A stretch of 64,000 nt of DNA from Pluralibacter gergoviae ATCC 33028 = NBRC 105706. GTDB taxonomy: Bacteria; Pseudomonadota; Gammaproteobacteria; Enterobacterales; Enterobacteriaceae. The notes under the pieces are model-generated. The model saw only the letters and a list, made by a program, of their open reading frames with translations, was not told the DNA's origin and ran no database searches. Positions 41,909 through 52,690 of this stretch are shown here, piece by piece. Both the position numbers and the translations under genes were made by a program. Within the stretch, counting starts at the first letter, position 1. Each line of letters starts with the position of its first letter. The stretch lies in NCBI RefSeq assembly GCF_001598855.1, contig NZ_BCZS01000018.1, positions 31,872 through 95,871 on the forward strand, written 5' to 3'.

Positions 41909-42280
41909 TTAGAACCGGTAGGGTGTGATAACGCCGGGAATACCGGCGAAGTCTTTGGTATTGCGAGTGATGAGCGCGCTGCCGCGCGCCTGCGCAGTGG
42001 CCAGTATAATGGCGTCGGGGAGCTTCATGCCGTAGGTAGCCCTCAGCGAGACGCTGCGCCTGGCAATCTCTTTATTGATATCAACGACTTCGAACAGGCT
42101 GAACACGCCAGCGGTTCTGGCCTCCTGTCCGTACTTTTTCGCCCCCGCCATGACCTCCATCTAGGTCACCAGACTTACCGCCCGGTGCGGGCCGCGTTGC
42201 TCAATCGCATCGGCGGCCTCGCTGCGGTTGTTGAAGAGATCGATCAGGATATTAGTATCGAAAACGGCCGGGCCATCCAT
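41909..42280 (-). pseudogene. vapC: VapC-type PIN-domain toxin interrupted by an amber codon
   Basis: Read through, 123 codons form a complete PIN ribonuclease: FDTNILIDLF with Asp8, then VSLVT-stop-MEVMAGAKKYG with Glu42, and later LPDAIILATA and TRNTKDF acidic motifs. Codon 40 is TAG (42161-42163), where family members usually have Trp (TGG), so a single G-to-A change would explain it. Two bases after the antitoxin stop (TGAGCATG). Likely inactive unless suppressed; the ATG right after the TAG could give only a fragment lacking Asp8. Confidence 0.85.
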
Positions 42281-42282
42281 GC

Positions 42283-42519
42283 TCACCACTCCTCGCGCAG
42301 TTTGCGCTCGTAAACCAAGCCATCTTCCCCGCCGTCGCTCCACAGCCCGAGCGCGTCTCTGAGCACCGACGGGCTTTGCCTGTCGAGATACTGCTCTATC
42401 GCTTCGCGCAGCAGCTCCGCGCGCGGCCTGTCCCTCAGTTGCTTCAGACCATCAAGCCGCCTGATGACGTCATCAGACACATCAAGAAGGATTCTTGCCA
42501 CGTCCGTCTCCAAAATCAT
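42283..42519 (-). CDS. Ribbon-helix-helix antitoxin of a VapBC-like module
   Basis: 78 residues. N-terminal RHH segment (DVARILLDVSDDVIRRLDGL, then RAELLREAIEQYLDR) and a C-terminal toxin-binding tail (LWSDGGEDGLVYERKLREEW). Its ribosome site GGAGG sits inside an upstream palindrome. Frame intact although the neighbouring toxin is broken. Confidence 0.85.
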   Translation of the reverse strand: MILETDVARILLDVSDDVIRRLDGLKQLRDRPRAELLREAIEQYLDRQSPSVLRDALGLWSDGGEDGLVYERKLREEW

Positions 42520-42525
42520 ACTTAT

Positions 42526-42542
42526 ATATACCTCCAGTATAT
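42526..42542. promoter_or_regulatory. Palindrome covering the antitoxin ribosome site
   Basis: ATATAC-CTCCA-GTATAT, a perfect 6-bp arm inverted repeat 7-23 bp upstream of the antitoxin ATG; the centre is the complement of GGAGG. Fits an autoregulatory operator bound by the RHH antitoxin. Confidence 0.65.
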
Positions 42543-42661
42543 CAATTAAGGCTGATTTTCATACAACCTACACCTGTGAATATCCGGAAGAAAAGCTGAA
42601 AAAGAGAGATATCGCGGTTTTTGCGGCGCGCATACCACAACGCCGGAAAACGGCTGCAAAC

Positions 42662-42952
42662 TCAGCGCGATAGCGCCGGGATAACGTGCTGTGGATCGTT
42701 AGCAATTGCCCGCAGCAGCGCTTTAGCGGGGCCAGTGGGCGAGCGCCGACCCTGCTCCCAGTTGCGCAGGGTATCAACGCTGACGGAAATCAAATCCGCG
42801 AAGCGCGTCTGCGAAAGCCCGGAAGCGCTGCGGATCTCTTTAATTTTCATCGCATCAATCTCAAACGTGCGGGACGGCTTGCGAACTCCGTCAGCTATCT
42901 CGCCCATTTCGGCCATGCTCGCGGTTAAGCGCGCAAAGAGCGCCTTGTCCAT
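42662..42952 (-). CDS. Orphan XRE antitoxin (NadS/HigA-like)
   Basis: 96 residues with a central helix-turn-helix at about 36-90 (IKEIRSASGLSQTRFADLIS, VSVDTLRNWEQGRRSP), the pattern of NadS/HigA antitoxins partnering RelE-like toxins. ATG at 42952 follows GAGAGGTGGTAA, in which TAA ends a toxin remnant. Intact but without a functional partner. Confidence 0.85.
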   Translation of the reverse strand: MDKALFARLTASMAEMGEIADGVRKPSRTFEIDAMKIKEIRSASGLSQTRFADLISVSVDTLRNWEQGRRSPTGPAKALLRAIANDPQHVIPALSR

Positions 42953-43012
42953 TTACCACCTCTCGTTCAGTTTGCGCAGTACGGTTTTTTCCTGTGGGGA
43001 AAGTTTCAGTGA
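42953..43012 (-). pseudogene. C-terminal remnant of a RelE-like toxin
   Basis: The frame just before the orphan antitoxin reads SSLKLSPQEKTVLRKLNERW-stop, the typical C-terminal tail of RelE/HigB toxins paired with NadS-type antitoxins. An in-frame TAA just upstream and no toxin core in 43013-43199 show that the rest has been deleted. Confidence 0.65.
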
Positions 43013-43058
43013 AGATTATAAAAGTACGCCACTGGCTTACATTAACAGAAAAAAAGGC

Positions 43059-43073
43059 TACGTCAATGACGTA
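43059..43073. promoter_or_regulatory. Perfect palindrome upstream of the toxin remnant
   Basis: TACGTCA-A-TGACGTA, 15 bp, contains TTGACG in -35 orientation for the orphan antitoxin. Probably the old operator of the deleted toxin-antitoxin pair. The rest of 43013-43199 has no gene; a GC hairpin at 43176-43193 follows yiiD. Confidence 0.55.
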
Positions 43074-43199
43074 CCTTTCCGATAAGCCACAATATCTTTT
43101 ACTGGCGGGATTGACGATGGAACGGCGGTAAACGGACGTGAATTTTTAGAGAACTGGAAGCGATATTCCAGATCTGGCCCGGCGCGCCGGGCCGTTTCC

Positions 43200-44177
43200 T
43201 TACTCCTCTTCGTTGCCGCCCTCTTCCAGCGGCCCGAAAGGTTTGGCAGGCAGCACCAGGTAGGTGCCTTCGAAAATGGCGCCGGAGGTGTCGCCGCCGA
43301 ACAGCTCAACCTGCATCTGCACGCGCGCCTTGCGCCCGCGCGCCAGGCGGTCGAGATCGCCGCTGAGGCAGCCGAGGTCGGCGATAGCCGTCGGGCGGCC
43401 GCTGATCGGCCTGCTGTAGCGGATATGCGCGTCGGCGAGAATGATCGTGCCGCCGAGGTGGCGCTCGCGCAGCATCAGCCAGATAAGGCCCCAGCCGGTC
43501 AGCGTCGCCATAGAGAACAGGCTACCGGCAAACAGCGTGTGGTGCGGGTTCTGGTTGCCGGTCTCCGGCATGGTGGTAATAAACTTCTGGCCGGTGTACT
43601 GCTGAATGCGCACGCCCATCTTCTCGCTCAGCGGGATGTGCTGATACCACGCCTGCTGGAGCTGTCCGCACCAGTCGCCGCGGTGGAGAATATCGTCCAG
43701 CGTCGCCACCGGCTTTATCATCAGGAAGTGGCGCACCGGCGTGGTCTGCGGCGTCGTAATCTCACCCTGATTGACAAAACCCAGCTTAGAGAAGAACTCA
43801 ACCGCGTCTTCGCGGGCGCTGCAGGTCACCCGCTTGACGCCCTCCTGGCGGGCGACGGATTCGAGGGTCATTGCCATCAGGGTGCCCAGGCCTTTGTCCT
43901 GTACCGACGGGTGTACCGCCATAAAGCGGATGGAGGCTTCGTTGTCGCCGTTAATGTACAGCCTGCCGACCGCCACCAGGTTGCCCTCTTCATCAACCAC
44001 CATCTGATGATGCGCCATCGCGTCCCAGGCGTCGCGCTCGGAGCCCTGCGGCTGGTGCAGCGGCTTGCGCAGCATCTCCCAGCGAAACTGATAATAACGC
44101 GCTAACTCTTCTTCCGTCTGCGGAACCCTAAGATGATACATAGCGGCACTCTCTCTTGTTGCCCGCGCCAGGTTCAT
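43200..44177 (-). CDS. yiiD: GNAT-thioesterase fusion protein YiiD (FabY/MadA)
   Basis: 325 residues: N-terminal GNAT acetyltransferase domain (about 14-150, with [14 protein letters not shown] acetyl-CoA loop) and C-terminal YiiD-type hot-dog domain (about 175-320). In E. coli it has been reported to act as malonyl-ACP decarboxylase that can start fatty acid synthesis without FabH. Start ATG 44177 overlaps the dtd stop by four bases. Confidence 0.93.
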   Translation of the reverse strand: MNLARATRESAAMYHLRVPQTEEELARYYQFRWEMLRKPLHQPQGSERDAWDAMAHHQMVVDEEGNLVAVGRLYINGDNEASIRFMAVHPSVQDKGLGTLMAMTLESVARQEGVKRVTCSAREDAVEFFSKLGFVNQGEITTPQTTPVRHFLMIKPVATLDDILHRGDWCGQLQQAWYQHIPLSEKMGVRIQQYTGQKFITTMPETGNQNPHHTLFAGSLFSMATLTGWGLIWLMLRERHLGGTIILADAHIRYSRPISGRPTAIADLGCLSGDLDRLARGRKARVQMQVELFGGDTSGAIFEGTYLVLPAKPFGPLEEGGNEEE

Positions 44178-44611
44178 ACCTGTAACCAGAAGGTCACGGG
44201 GCCGTCATTGACCAGCGACACCTGCATATCGGCGGCGAAGCGGCCGGTCTGGGTGGTCATTTTCTGCTGGCGACAGCGTTCGACAAAGTATTCATACAGC
44301 GCTTCGGCGCGGTCCGGCGCGGCGCCCTTCGAGAAACTCGGACGCATCCCGCGTCCGGTATCGGCGGCCAGCGTAAACTGGGAAACCACCAGCACGCTGC
44401 CGCCCGCCTGCGCAACGTTGAGATTCATTTTGCCGTCGGCATCGCTGAATATGCGATAGCCCAGCACCCGCTCGCACAGGCGGTCGGCCTTCTGCTCGTC
44501 ATCATCCTTTTCGACACCCAATAACACCAAAAGTCCCTGACCAATTTCCCCCGTCACCTCATCCTCCACGGTGACGCTGGCACGGGTTACGCGTTGAATT
44601 AATGCAATCAT
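44174..44611 (-). CDS. dtd: D-aminoacyl-tRNA deacylase
   Basis: Removes D-amino acids and glycine mischarged on tRNAs. 145 residues, family length. Catalytic signature SQFTL near residue 80 and the cross-subunit Gly-cisPro in [11 protein letters not shown] at the C-terminus. Overlaps both yihY and yiiD by four bases. Confidence 0.97.
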   Translation of the reverse strand: MIALIQRVTRASVTVEDEVTGEIGQGLLVLLGVEKDDDEQKADRLCERVLGYRIFSDADGKMNLNVAQAGGSVLVVSQFTLAADTGRGMRPSFSKGAAPDRAEALYEYFVERCRQQKMTTQTGRFAADMQVSLVNDGPVTFWLQV

Positions 44612-45471
44612 GGCTGTTCGTCTTCTTGTTGTCGGTCTTCACGTTTAAGTCTGCGGTATTCCCCGAGAGTGACAGTTATTTCCGCGCCAAGCAAGACGAT
44701 ACACCAGGTCCAGTAGACCCAGACGAACAGAATCGGGATCACCGACAGCACGCCGTAAATCAGCTGGTAGGAGGGAAACGTGGTGATATAGAGCGCAAAG
44801 GCTTTCTTACCCAGCTCAAACAACAGCGCCGCCACCAGCGCCCCGATTACGGCATCGCGGTTGGGAACGCTGGTGGTGGGCACAATGCTGTAGAGCAGCC
44901 AAAAGGTTATCCAGGAGAGGATCAGCGGGAAGATGCGCAGCAGGTTATCAATGGCGCCGTTAACCTCCTGCGCCCAGCTCAGCGACAGAAGATAGGAGCT
45001 GAGCACCAGGCTGGCGCCCGCCAGCAGCGGCCCCAGCGTCAGGATCATCCAGTAGACGGCAAACGAATAGATATGCGAGCGCGTCACTTTACTGCGCCAG
45101 ATGGTGTTCAGCGCGCTATCGATGGAGTACATCAGCAGCAGCGAAGTAACGACCAGTCCGCAGGCCCCTACCGCCGTCATGCGGCTGGAGTTAGCGACGA
45201 ACTGTTCAATGTAGCGCTGAATGACGTCGCCGGTGGCCGGCAGGAAGTTGGCGAAGATAAAGTGGCGCAGGGTCTGGCTGACGTCCGAGAACATCGGAAA
45301 GGCGGCGAACAGCGCAAAGACAATCGCCACCAGCGGCACGAGCGAGAGCAGCGACACGTAGGCCAGATTGCCGGCCAGGGTCGTCATATGGTCCTCGTCT
45401 ATTCGCCGCCAGAGTAATTTGAGCCAGGAGAGGAATGGCCGCCCTGCTTTAAGTCGCGCACGCTTGAACAT
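44608..45471 (-). CDS. yihY: YihY/UPF0761 family inner-membrane protein
   Basis: 287 residues (E. coli 290), six predicted helices. Once called RNase BN by mistake; that activity belongs to another protein. Function unknown. Conserved [20 protein letters not shown] near residue 27 and [12 protein letters not shown]. Four bases after yihX. Confidence 0.95.
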   Translation of the reverse strand: MFKRARLKAGRPFLSWLKLLWRRIDEDHMTTLAGNLAYVSLLSLVPLVAIVFALFAAFPMFSDVSQTLRHFIFANFLPATGDVIQRYIEQFVANSSRMTAVGACGLVVTSLLLMYSIDSALNTIWRSKVTRSHIYSFAVYWMILTLGPLLAGASLVLSSYLLSLSWAQEVNGAIDNLLRIFPLILSWITFWLLYSIVPTTSVPNRDAVIGALVAALLFELGKKAFALYITTFPSYQLIYGVLSVIPILFVWVYWTWCIVLLGAEITVTLGEYRRLKREDRQQEDEQP

Positions 45472-45475
45472 AGAT

Positions 45476-46066
45476 TTACTTAGAGAAGTAGTCCGGAATG
45501 GTGCGCTTATCGGTCACCAGCACGCTGGCGATCCCCAGGCGCTTCGCGCCCTCAATATTCTCCGCGTTGTCGTCGAAAAAGACGGTATCCTGCGCAGAGA
45601 ACCCCTCTTCAGCGAGCACCAGCTGCCAGATACGCGCCTCCGGTTTGCGCATCCCCATCTCCTGAGAAAGGTAGATGCGGTCGGCGGCGGCGCGGACCTC
45701 CGGGTATTCATCCGGCCAGAAGGTGGTGTGCAGGCGGTTAGTGTTGGAGAGCACCACCACGCGGTGCCCCTGCTCGCGAAGACCCTGCATAATCGCAATC
45801 ACCTCCGGGCGCAGGCCGACGAAGATCGCCTGCCAGCCGTGGGCGAACTGCTCATAGCTCAGCGGTAGATCCATCTCATGACACAATTTTTCAGCAAAAG
45901 CCTCGTCGCTTATCTCTCCGCGCTCGTGCTGGTGAAAGGTCTCTCCCATGACAAATTCTTGCTTCAGCGTCGCCAGCGGCACGCGGGCAAAGTCGCTCCA
46001 GGTGCCGAACACGCGGTTGAAGTCGATATCGACAATCACATTACCTAAATCAAAGATATAGAGCAT
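45476..46066 (-). CDS. yihX: Alpha-D-glucose-1-phosphate phosphatase, HAD family
   Basis: HAD-like hydrolase. The ATG at 46066 ([20 protein letters not shown]) gives 196 residues, near the 199 of E. coli; an upstream frame extension lacks support. Nucleophile Asp in FDLGN, later VVLSNTNR and [10 protein letters not shown] motifs. First gene of the yihX-yihY-dtd-yiiD run. RBS GGAGAGGGG. Confidence 0.94.
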   Translation of the reverse strand: MLYIFDLGNVIVDIDFNRVFGTWSDFARVPLATLKQEFVMGETFHQHERGEISDEAFAEKLCHEMDLPLSYEQFAHGWQAIFVGLRPEVIAIMQGLREQGHRVVVLSNTNRLHTTFWPDEYPEVRAAADRIYLSQEMGMRKPEARIWQLVLAEEGFSAQDTVFFDDNAENIEGAKRLGIASVLVTDKRTIPDYFSK

Positions 46067-46198
46067 GATCCCCTCTCCTTTTGCGTCATGGAAAAATAAC
46101 TGTAGCGGGAAAGCGGGGGTTTGACTATGCGCATCGGCGTGCGGCACAAAAAAGAAAGCCCCGCCGGATGGCAGGGCTTAGAGACGGAAAGAGGGAAA

Positions 46199-48022
46199 TT
46201 AATCCTCTTTCGGGCCGCGCATCGCGCGTTTACGATCGTTCTCGGTCAGGTGACGCTTACGGATACGGATAGACAGCGGGGTCACTTCTACCAGTTCGTC
46301 GTCATCAATGAACTCCAGCGCCTGCTCAAGGGTCATCTTGATAGGCGGAACCAGCACGGTCGCTTCATCCGTACCGGAAGCACGCATGTTGGTCAGCTTC
46401 TTACCGGTCAGGCAGTTAACGGTCAGGTCGTTGGAGCGGCTGTGAATACCGATAATCTGGCCTTCATAGACTTCGGCACCGTGGCCGAGGAACAGCTTGC
46501 CGCGATCCTGCAGACCGAACAGCGCAAACGCAACCGCTTTGCCCTGGCCGTTAGAGATCAGCACGCCGTTATTGCGCTGGCCAACATCGCCCGGACGCAC
46601 GTCGTCGTAGTGGCTGAAGGTGGAGTACAGCAGGCCGGTACCGGAGGTCATGGTCATGAACTCAGAGCGGAAGCCGATCAGGCCGCGGCTTGGGATCACG
46701 TAGTCGAGACGTACGCGGCCTTTGCCGTCCGGATTCATGTTTTTCAGATCGCCTTTACGCTCGCCGAGCGCCTGCATCACGGAACCCTGATGCTGCTCTT
46801 CAACGTCGAGGGTCACGTTCTCGAACGGCTCCTGCTTGCGGCCGTCGATTTCGCGGAAGATAACTTTCGGACGGGAAACCGCCATTTCGAAACCTTCGCG
46901 ACGCATGTTCTCGATAAGCACGGAGAGGTGCAGCTCGCCGCGACCGGAAACGCGGAACGCGTCGGCATCGGCGGTTTCTTCAACGCGCAGCGCAACGTTG
47001 TGCACCAGCTCTTTGTTCAGACGGTCAAGGATCTGACGCGAGGTCACATACTTACCTTCTTTACCGCAGAACGGCGAGGTGTTGACGTTGAAGAACATGG
47101 AGACGGTCGGCTCATCAACGGTAAGGGCCGGCAGCGCTTCGACGTTCTGCGGATCGCAGATGGTGTCGGAGATGTTCAGCTCGCCCAGACCGGTAATCGC
47201 GATGATGTCGCCGGCTTCGGCGATATCGCTATCGATACGCTCCAGACCCAGGTGGGTCAGGACTTTACCGACTTTACCGTTGCGGGTTTTGCCTTCGCTA
47301 TCAACGATAGTAACCTGCTGGTTCGGCTTCACTTTACCGCGCTTGATGCGGCCGATGCCGATAACGCCAACGTAGTTGTTGTAGTCCAGCTGGGAGATCT
47401 GCATCTGCAGCGGGCCGTCAAGGTCGACGTCCGGCGCCGCAACGCGATCGACGATGGTCTGGTACAGCGGGGTCATGTCTTCCGCCATATCTTCATGATC
47501 CAGACCCGCGATACCGTTCAGCGCAGAGGCGTAAACGATAGGGAAGTCCAGCTGCTCGTCGGTGGCGTCGAGGTTGACGAACAGATCGAAGACCTGATCG
47601 ACAACCCAGTCAGGACGCGCGCCCGGACGGTCAACTTTGTTAATAACAACGATCGGCTTCAGACCATGAGCAAACGCTTTTTTGGTCACGAAACGCGTCT
47701 GCGGCATTGGGCCATCCATTGCGTCAACAACCAGCAGCACGGAGTCAACCATGGACATGACACGTTCAACCTCACCCCCGAAGTCGGCGTGCCCTGGGGT
47801 ATCAACGATGTTGATACGGTAATCATTCCATTTGATTGCGGTGTTTTTAGCGAGGATGGTAATCCCACGCTCTTTCTCCAAATCGTTGGAGTCCATCACA
47901 CGTTCTTGTGCTTCTGTACGTGCATCAAACGTACCGGATTGCTGCAGCAGCTTGTCGACCAGGGTAGTTTTACCATGGTCAACGTGCGCGATGATGGCGA
48001 TGTTACGCAGATTTTCGATCAC
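46199..48022 (-). CDS. typA: Ribosome-binding translational GTPase TypA/BipA
   Basis: EF-G-like GTPase that aids 50S assembly, especially in cold and stress. 607 residues, E. coli length. G1 AHVDHGKTT at about 12-20, G3 [13 protein letters not shown]4 [10 protein letters not shown], and the C-terminal BipA domain ending [13 protein letters not shown]. Divergent from glnA across the long nitrogen-control region. Confidence 0.98.
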   Translation of the reverse strand: MIENLRNIAIIAHVDHGKTTLVDKLLQQSGTFDARTEAQERVMDSNDLEKERGITILAKNTAIKWNDYRINIVDTPGHADFGGEVERVMSMVDSVLLVVDAMDGPMPQTRFVTKKAFAHGLKPIVVINKVDRPGARPDWVVDQVFDLFVNLDATDEQLDFPIVYASALNGIAGLDHEDMAEDMTPLYQTIVDRVAAPDVDLDGPLQMQISQLDYNNYVGVIGIGRIKRGKVKPNQQVTIVDSEGKTRNGKVGKVLTHLGLERIDSDIAEAGDIIAITGLGELNISDTICDPQNVEALPALTVDEPTVSMFFNVNTSPFCGKEGKYVTSRQILDRLNKELVHNVALRVEETADADAFRVSGRGELHLSVLIENMRREGFEMAVSRPKVIFREIDGRKQEPFENVTLDVEEQHQGSVMQALGERKGDLKNMNPDGKGRVRLDYVIPSRGLIGFRSEFMTMTSGTGLLYSTFSHYDDVRPGDVGQRNNGVLISNGQGKAVAFALFGLQDRGKLFLGHGAEVYEGQIIGIHSRSNDLTVNCLTGKKLTNMRASGTDEATVLVPPIKMTLEQALEFIDDDELVEVTPLSIRIRKRHLTENDRKRAMRGPKED

Positions 48023-48172
48023 AACTTTGCCTCAGGCATTAGAAATAGCGCGTTATTGTACACGGATTAATCGCAGGACTAAACAGGATCACAAACATCC
48101 TCCGCAAACAAGTATTGCAGAGTTGCTTTGTGACCGCTTTCACGATGAGTCAAAAGGGCGCCGCAACGTAAA

Positions 48173-48221
48173 TTGCACCAAAACAGTGCTCAACGCTTAA
48201 CGCAAAGCACTATTATGGTGC
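48173..48221. promoter_or_regulatory. NtrC (GlnG) enhancer sites of glnA
   Basis: Two dyads TTGCACCAAAACAGTGCTC (48173-48191) and GCACTATTATGGTGC (48207-48221) match NtrC sites TGCACC-N5-GGTGCA, spaced about three helical turns apart. Weaker halves (catggtgc at 48233-48240, ttgcact near 48248) follow, as in the E. coli governor sites. Confidence 0.88.
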
Positions 48222-48294
48222 AAACTATCCATCATGGTGCAGCCCTTTTGCACTATGCCGCGCATGATAACGCCTTTTTGGGTCAATTTGAAAG

Positions 48295-48311
48295 TTGGCA
48301 CAGATTTCGCT
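48295..48311 (+). promoter_or_regulatory. Sigma-54 promoter glnAp2
   Basis: TTGGCACAGATTTCGCT has the -24 GG and -12 GC with correct spacing and is identical to the recalled E. coli glnAp2 core. NtrC-P bound upstream would activate it. This accounts for most of the 378-bp gap 48023-48400. Confidence 0.92.
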
Positions 48312-48400
48312 TTATTACAGACACGGCAACACAGCCACATTGAGCAGTACCTAAAGAGTTCGTTACCACGACGACAATGACCATCCGGGAGAGTTTAAGT

Positions 48401-49810
48401 ATGTCCGCTGAACACGTTTTGACCATGCTGAACGAGCACGAAGTTAAGTTTGTTGACCTGCGCTTCACCGACACCAAAGGTAAAGAGCAGCACGTCACCA
48501 TTCCGGCTCATCAGGTGAACGCCGAATTCTTTGAAGAAGGCAAAATGTTTGACGGCTCCTCCATCGGCGGCTGGAAAGGTATCAACGAATCCGACATGGT
48601 TCTGATGCCGGACTCCACCACTGCGGTCATTGATCCGTTCTACGAAGAATCTACGCTGATTATCCGCTGCGATATCCTTGAGCCGGGCACCCTGCAGGGC
48701 TACGACCGCGATCCGCGCTCCATCGCCAAGCGTGCAGAAGAGTACCTGCGCTCTACCGGCATCGCGGACACCGTACTGTTCGGGCCAGAGCCGGAGTTCT
48801 TCCTGTTTGACGACGTGCGTTTCGGCGCCTCTATCTCCGGTTCTCACGTAGCTATCGACGATATCGAAGGCGCGTGGAACACCTCCACCAAATACGAAGG
48901 TGGTAACAAAGGCCACCGTCCGGCCGTGAAAGGCGGCTACTTCCCGGTTCCGCCGGTAGACTCCTCTCAGGACCTGCGCTCCACCATGTGCCTGGTGATG
49001 GAAGAGATGGGCCTGGTGGTTGAAGCTCACCACCACGAAGTGGCGACTGCCGGTCAGAACGAAGTGGCGACCCGCTTCAATACCATGACCAAGAAAGCGG
49101 ACGAAATTCAGATCTACAAATATGTGGTGCACAACGTGGCTCACCGCTTCGGCAAAACCGCGACCTTTATGCCGAAACCGATGTTCGGCGATAACGGCTC
49201 CGGCATGCACTGCCATATGTCTCTGTCCAAGAACGGCACTAACCTGTTCTCTGGCGATAAGTATGCCGGTCTGTCCGAGCAGGCGCTGTACTACATTGGC
49301 GGCGTTATCAAGCACGCCAAAGCAATCAATGCCCTGTCTAACCCGACCACCAACTCCTACAAGCGTCTGGTCCCGGGCTACGAAGCGCCGGTTATGCTGG
49401 CCTACTCTGCCCGTAACCGCTCCGCCTCTATCCGTATTCCGGTCGTGGCGTCGCCGAAAGCGCGCCGTATCGAAGTGCGCTTCCCGGATCCGGCTGCGAA
49501 CCCGTACCTGTGCTTTGCTGCCCTGCTGATGGCCGGCCTTGACGGCATTAAGAACAAGATCCACCCGGGCGAAGCGATGGACAAAAACCTCTATGACCTG
49601 CCGCCGGAAGAAGCGAAAGAGATCCCGCAGGTTGCCGGTTCTCTGGAAGAAGCGCTTAACGAACTGGACGCAGACCGCGAATTCCTTACCGCGGGCGGCG
49701 TGTTCACCGACGACGCTATCGATGCCTACATCGCCCTGCGCCGTGAAGAAAATGACCGCGTGCGCATGACGCCGCACCCGGTTGAGTTTGAGCTGTACTA
49801 TAGCGTTTAA
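48401..49810 (+). CDS. glnA: Glutamine synthetase, type I
   Basis: Dodecameric enzyme joining ammonia and glutamate. ATG 48401 ([16 protein letters not shown]) gives 469 residues as in E. coli; GGGAGAG lies upstream. The adenylylated tyrosine is codon 398 in DKNLYDLPP (Tyr397 of the mature protein). Catalytic [10 protein letters not shown] and glutamate-loop segments are present. Confidence 0.98.
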   Translation: MSAEHVLTMLNEHEVKFVDLRFTDTKGKEQHVTIPAHQVNAEFFEEGKMFDGSSIGGWKGINESDMVLMPDSTTAVIDPFYEESTLIIRCDILEPGTLQGYDRDPRSIAKRAEEYLRSTGIADTVLFGPEPEFFLFDDVRFGASISGSHVAIDDIEGAWNTSTKYEGGNKGHRPAVKGGYFPVPPVDSSQDLRSTMCLVMEEMGLVVEAHHHEVATAGQNEVATRFNTMTKKADEIQIYKYVVHNVAHRFGKTATFMPKPMFGDNGSGMHCHMSLSKNGTNLFSGDKYAGLSEQALYYIGGVIKHAKAINALSNPTTNSYKRLVPGYEAPVMLAYSARNRSASIRIPVVASPKARRIEVRFPDPAANPYLCFAALLMAGLDGIKNKIHPGEAMDKNLYDLPPEEAKEIPQVAGSLEEALNELDADREFLTAGGVFTDDAIDAYIALRREENDRVRMTPHPVEFELYYSV

Positions 49811-49867
49811 TCGCGTTTAATTCTTTGCCGGGTACCCCCCAGCGATAGTTGTTGCCGTGGAAACTTT

Positions 49868-49892
49868 AGCCCATCTCCGGATGGGCTTTTTT
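49868..49892 (+). terminator. Terminator after glnA (3' end of a possible GlnZ sRNA)
   Basis: Stem agcccatc/gatgggct followed by six T. In other enterobacteria the glnA 3'UTR yields the Hfq-dependent sRNA GlnZ; the 58 nt from the glnA stop to this stem is a candidate, but I could not verify its seed. Confidence 0.85.
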
Positions 49893-49937
49893 CTCCGCCA
49901 GCAGGCGTGATTTCAGGCGATTAGCAACAAAAACCAC

Positions 49938-49959
49938 TATAATGCACTAAATTGGTGCG
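49938..49959 (+). promoter_or_regulatory. glnL promoter -10 and overlapping NtrC site
   Basis: TATAAT (49938-49943) runs into TGCACTAAATTGGTGCG (49943-49959), an NtrC dyad over the start point. This matches glnLp, where NtrC represses. Confidence 0.85.
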
Positions 49960-49979
49960 CACCTTCAGGAGACTGCTAA

Positions 49980-51029
49980 ATGGCAACAGGCGTGCTGCCC
50001 GATGCTGGGCAGATCCTCAATTCGCTGATCAACAGCATCCTGCTGGTTGATGACCAGCTGGCCGTTCACTATGCCAATCCCGCGGCCCAGCAGCTGCTGG
50101 CCCAGAGTTCGCGCAAACTGTTCGGTACGCCGCTGCCGGAGCTGCTCAGCTATTTCTCTCTCAATATCGAGCTGATGCACGAGAGCCTCAATGCCGGCCA
50201 GGGCTTCACCGATAATGAAGTGACGCTGGTGATTGACGGCCGCTCGCATATTCTCTCCCTGACTGCCCAGCGGCTTCCGGAGGGCCTGATCCTGCTGGAG
50301 ATGGCGCCGATGGACAACCAGCGCCGCCTGAGCCAGGAGCAGCTGCAGCACGCCCAGCAGGTCGCCGCCCGCGATCTGGTGCGCGGCCTGGCGCACGAGA
50401 TAAAAAACCCGCTCGGCGGGCTGCGCGGCGCCGCCCAGCTGCTGAGCAAGGCGCTGCCGGACCCGTCGCTGACCGAATACACCAAAGTGATCATTGAGCA
50501 GGCCGACCGGTTGCGCAACCTGGTCGATCGCCTGCTCGGCCCGCAGCAGCCCGGTATGCACATCACCGAGAGCATTCACAAAGTGGCGGAGCGGGTGGTG
50601 AAGCTGGTCTCAATGGAGCTGCCCGACAACGTTAAGCTGACCCGGGACTACGATCCGAGTCTGCCGGAGCTGCCGCACGATCCCGACCAGATCGAGCAGG
50701 TTCTCCTCAACATCGTGCGCAACGCCCTTCAGGCCCTCGGCCCGGAAGGCGGCGAGATTATTCTGCGCACCCGCACCGCCTTCCAGCTGACGCTGCACGG
50801 CGTGCGCTACCGGCTTACCGCCAGAATTGACGTCGAAGACACCGGCCCGGGTATCCCTTCCCACCTGCAGGATACGCTGTTCTATCCGATGGTCAGCGGC
50901 CGGGAAGGCGGGACGGGTCTGGGATTATCGATTGCCCGCAGCCTGATCGATCAGCATGCCGGTAAAATTGAATTTAACAGTTGGCCGGGCCATACCGAGT
51001 TCTCGGTGTACCTGCCCATTCGGAAATAG
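49980..51029 (+). CDS. glnL: Nitrogen sensor histidine kinase NtrB
   Basis: Cytoplasmic kinase/phosphatase of NtrC, controlled by the PII protein GlnB. 349 residues: N-terminal PAS domain, phospho-acceptor His139 in [16 protein letters not shown] domain with [10 protein letters not shown] and [10 protein letters not shown]. Eleven bases before glnG. Confidence 0.98.
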   Translation: MATGVLPDAGQILNSLINSILLVDDQLAVHYANPAAQQLLAQSSRKLFGTPLPELLSYFSLNIELMHESLNAGQGFTDNEVTLVIDGRSHILSLTAQRLPEGLILLEMAPMDNQRRLSQEQLQHAQQVAARDLVRGLAHEIKNPLGGLRGAAQLLSKALPDPSLTEYTKVIIEQADRLRNLVDRLLGPQQPGMHITESIHKVAERVVKLVSMELPDNVKLTRDYDPSLPELPHDPDQIEQVLLNIVRNALQALGPEGGEIILRTRTAFQLTLHGVRYRLTARIDVEDTGPGIPSHLQDTLFYPMVSGREGGTGLGLSIARSLIDQHAGKIEFNSWPGHTEFSVYLPIRK

Positions 51030-51040
51030 AGGTGCATATT

Positions 51041-52450
<1,410 letters not shown>

Positions 52451-52550
52451 TATGTAAAGGTTGGCCGACGAGCGCAAACTGCTGCAATTTTGCGCTTTAC
52501 TCCGACCACATATTCAGTAAGATCTTGCCGGAAATTCGAGGGGAAGCATC

Positions 52551-52661
52551 ATGCTGGAATCATTAATCAACATGCTGTCGAGCGGCGCCGCCGCCAGCCA
52601 TACGCCGCAAACGGCGCTGGCTGCGGTACTGTGCGCCGCACTGGTAGGGTTGTTTAGCTGA
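52551..52661 (+). CDS. yshB: Small membrane protein YshB, 36 residues
   Basis: Reads MLESLINMLSSGAAASHTPQ and ends in a hydrophobic helix (ALAAVLCAALVGLFS). Same length and layout as E. coli YshB, between glnG and hemN. In Salmonella it has been reported to support intracellular replication. Good AGGGGAAGC ribosome site before ATG 52551. Confidence 0.9.
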   Translation: MLESLINMLSSGAAASHTPQTALAAVLCAALVGLFS

Positions 52662-52666
52662 AGGTC

Positions 52667-52690
52667 GTCGCCCCTTTTCGGGGCGGCGAT
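52667..52690. terminator. Hairpin terminator between yshB and hemN
   Basis: Stem cgtcgcccc/ggggcggcg with T-rich loop between convergent stops. Confidence 0.65.

Noticed and set aside
42621..43085. Plus-strand frame of 154 codons across the orphan antitoxin
   Set aside because: It is antisense to the clear XRE antitoxin and the toxin remnant; no start signal.
46121..48070. Long open frame antisense to typA (649 codons)
   Set aside because: Shadow of the typA reading frame; composition is driven by the opposite strand.
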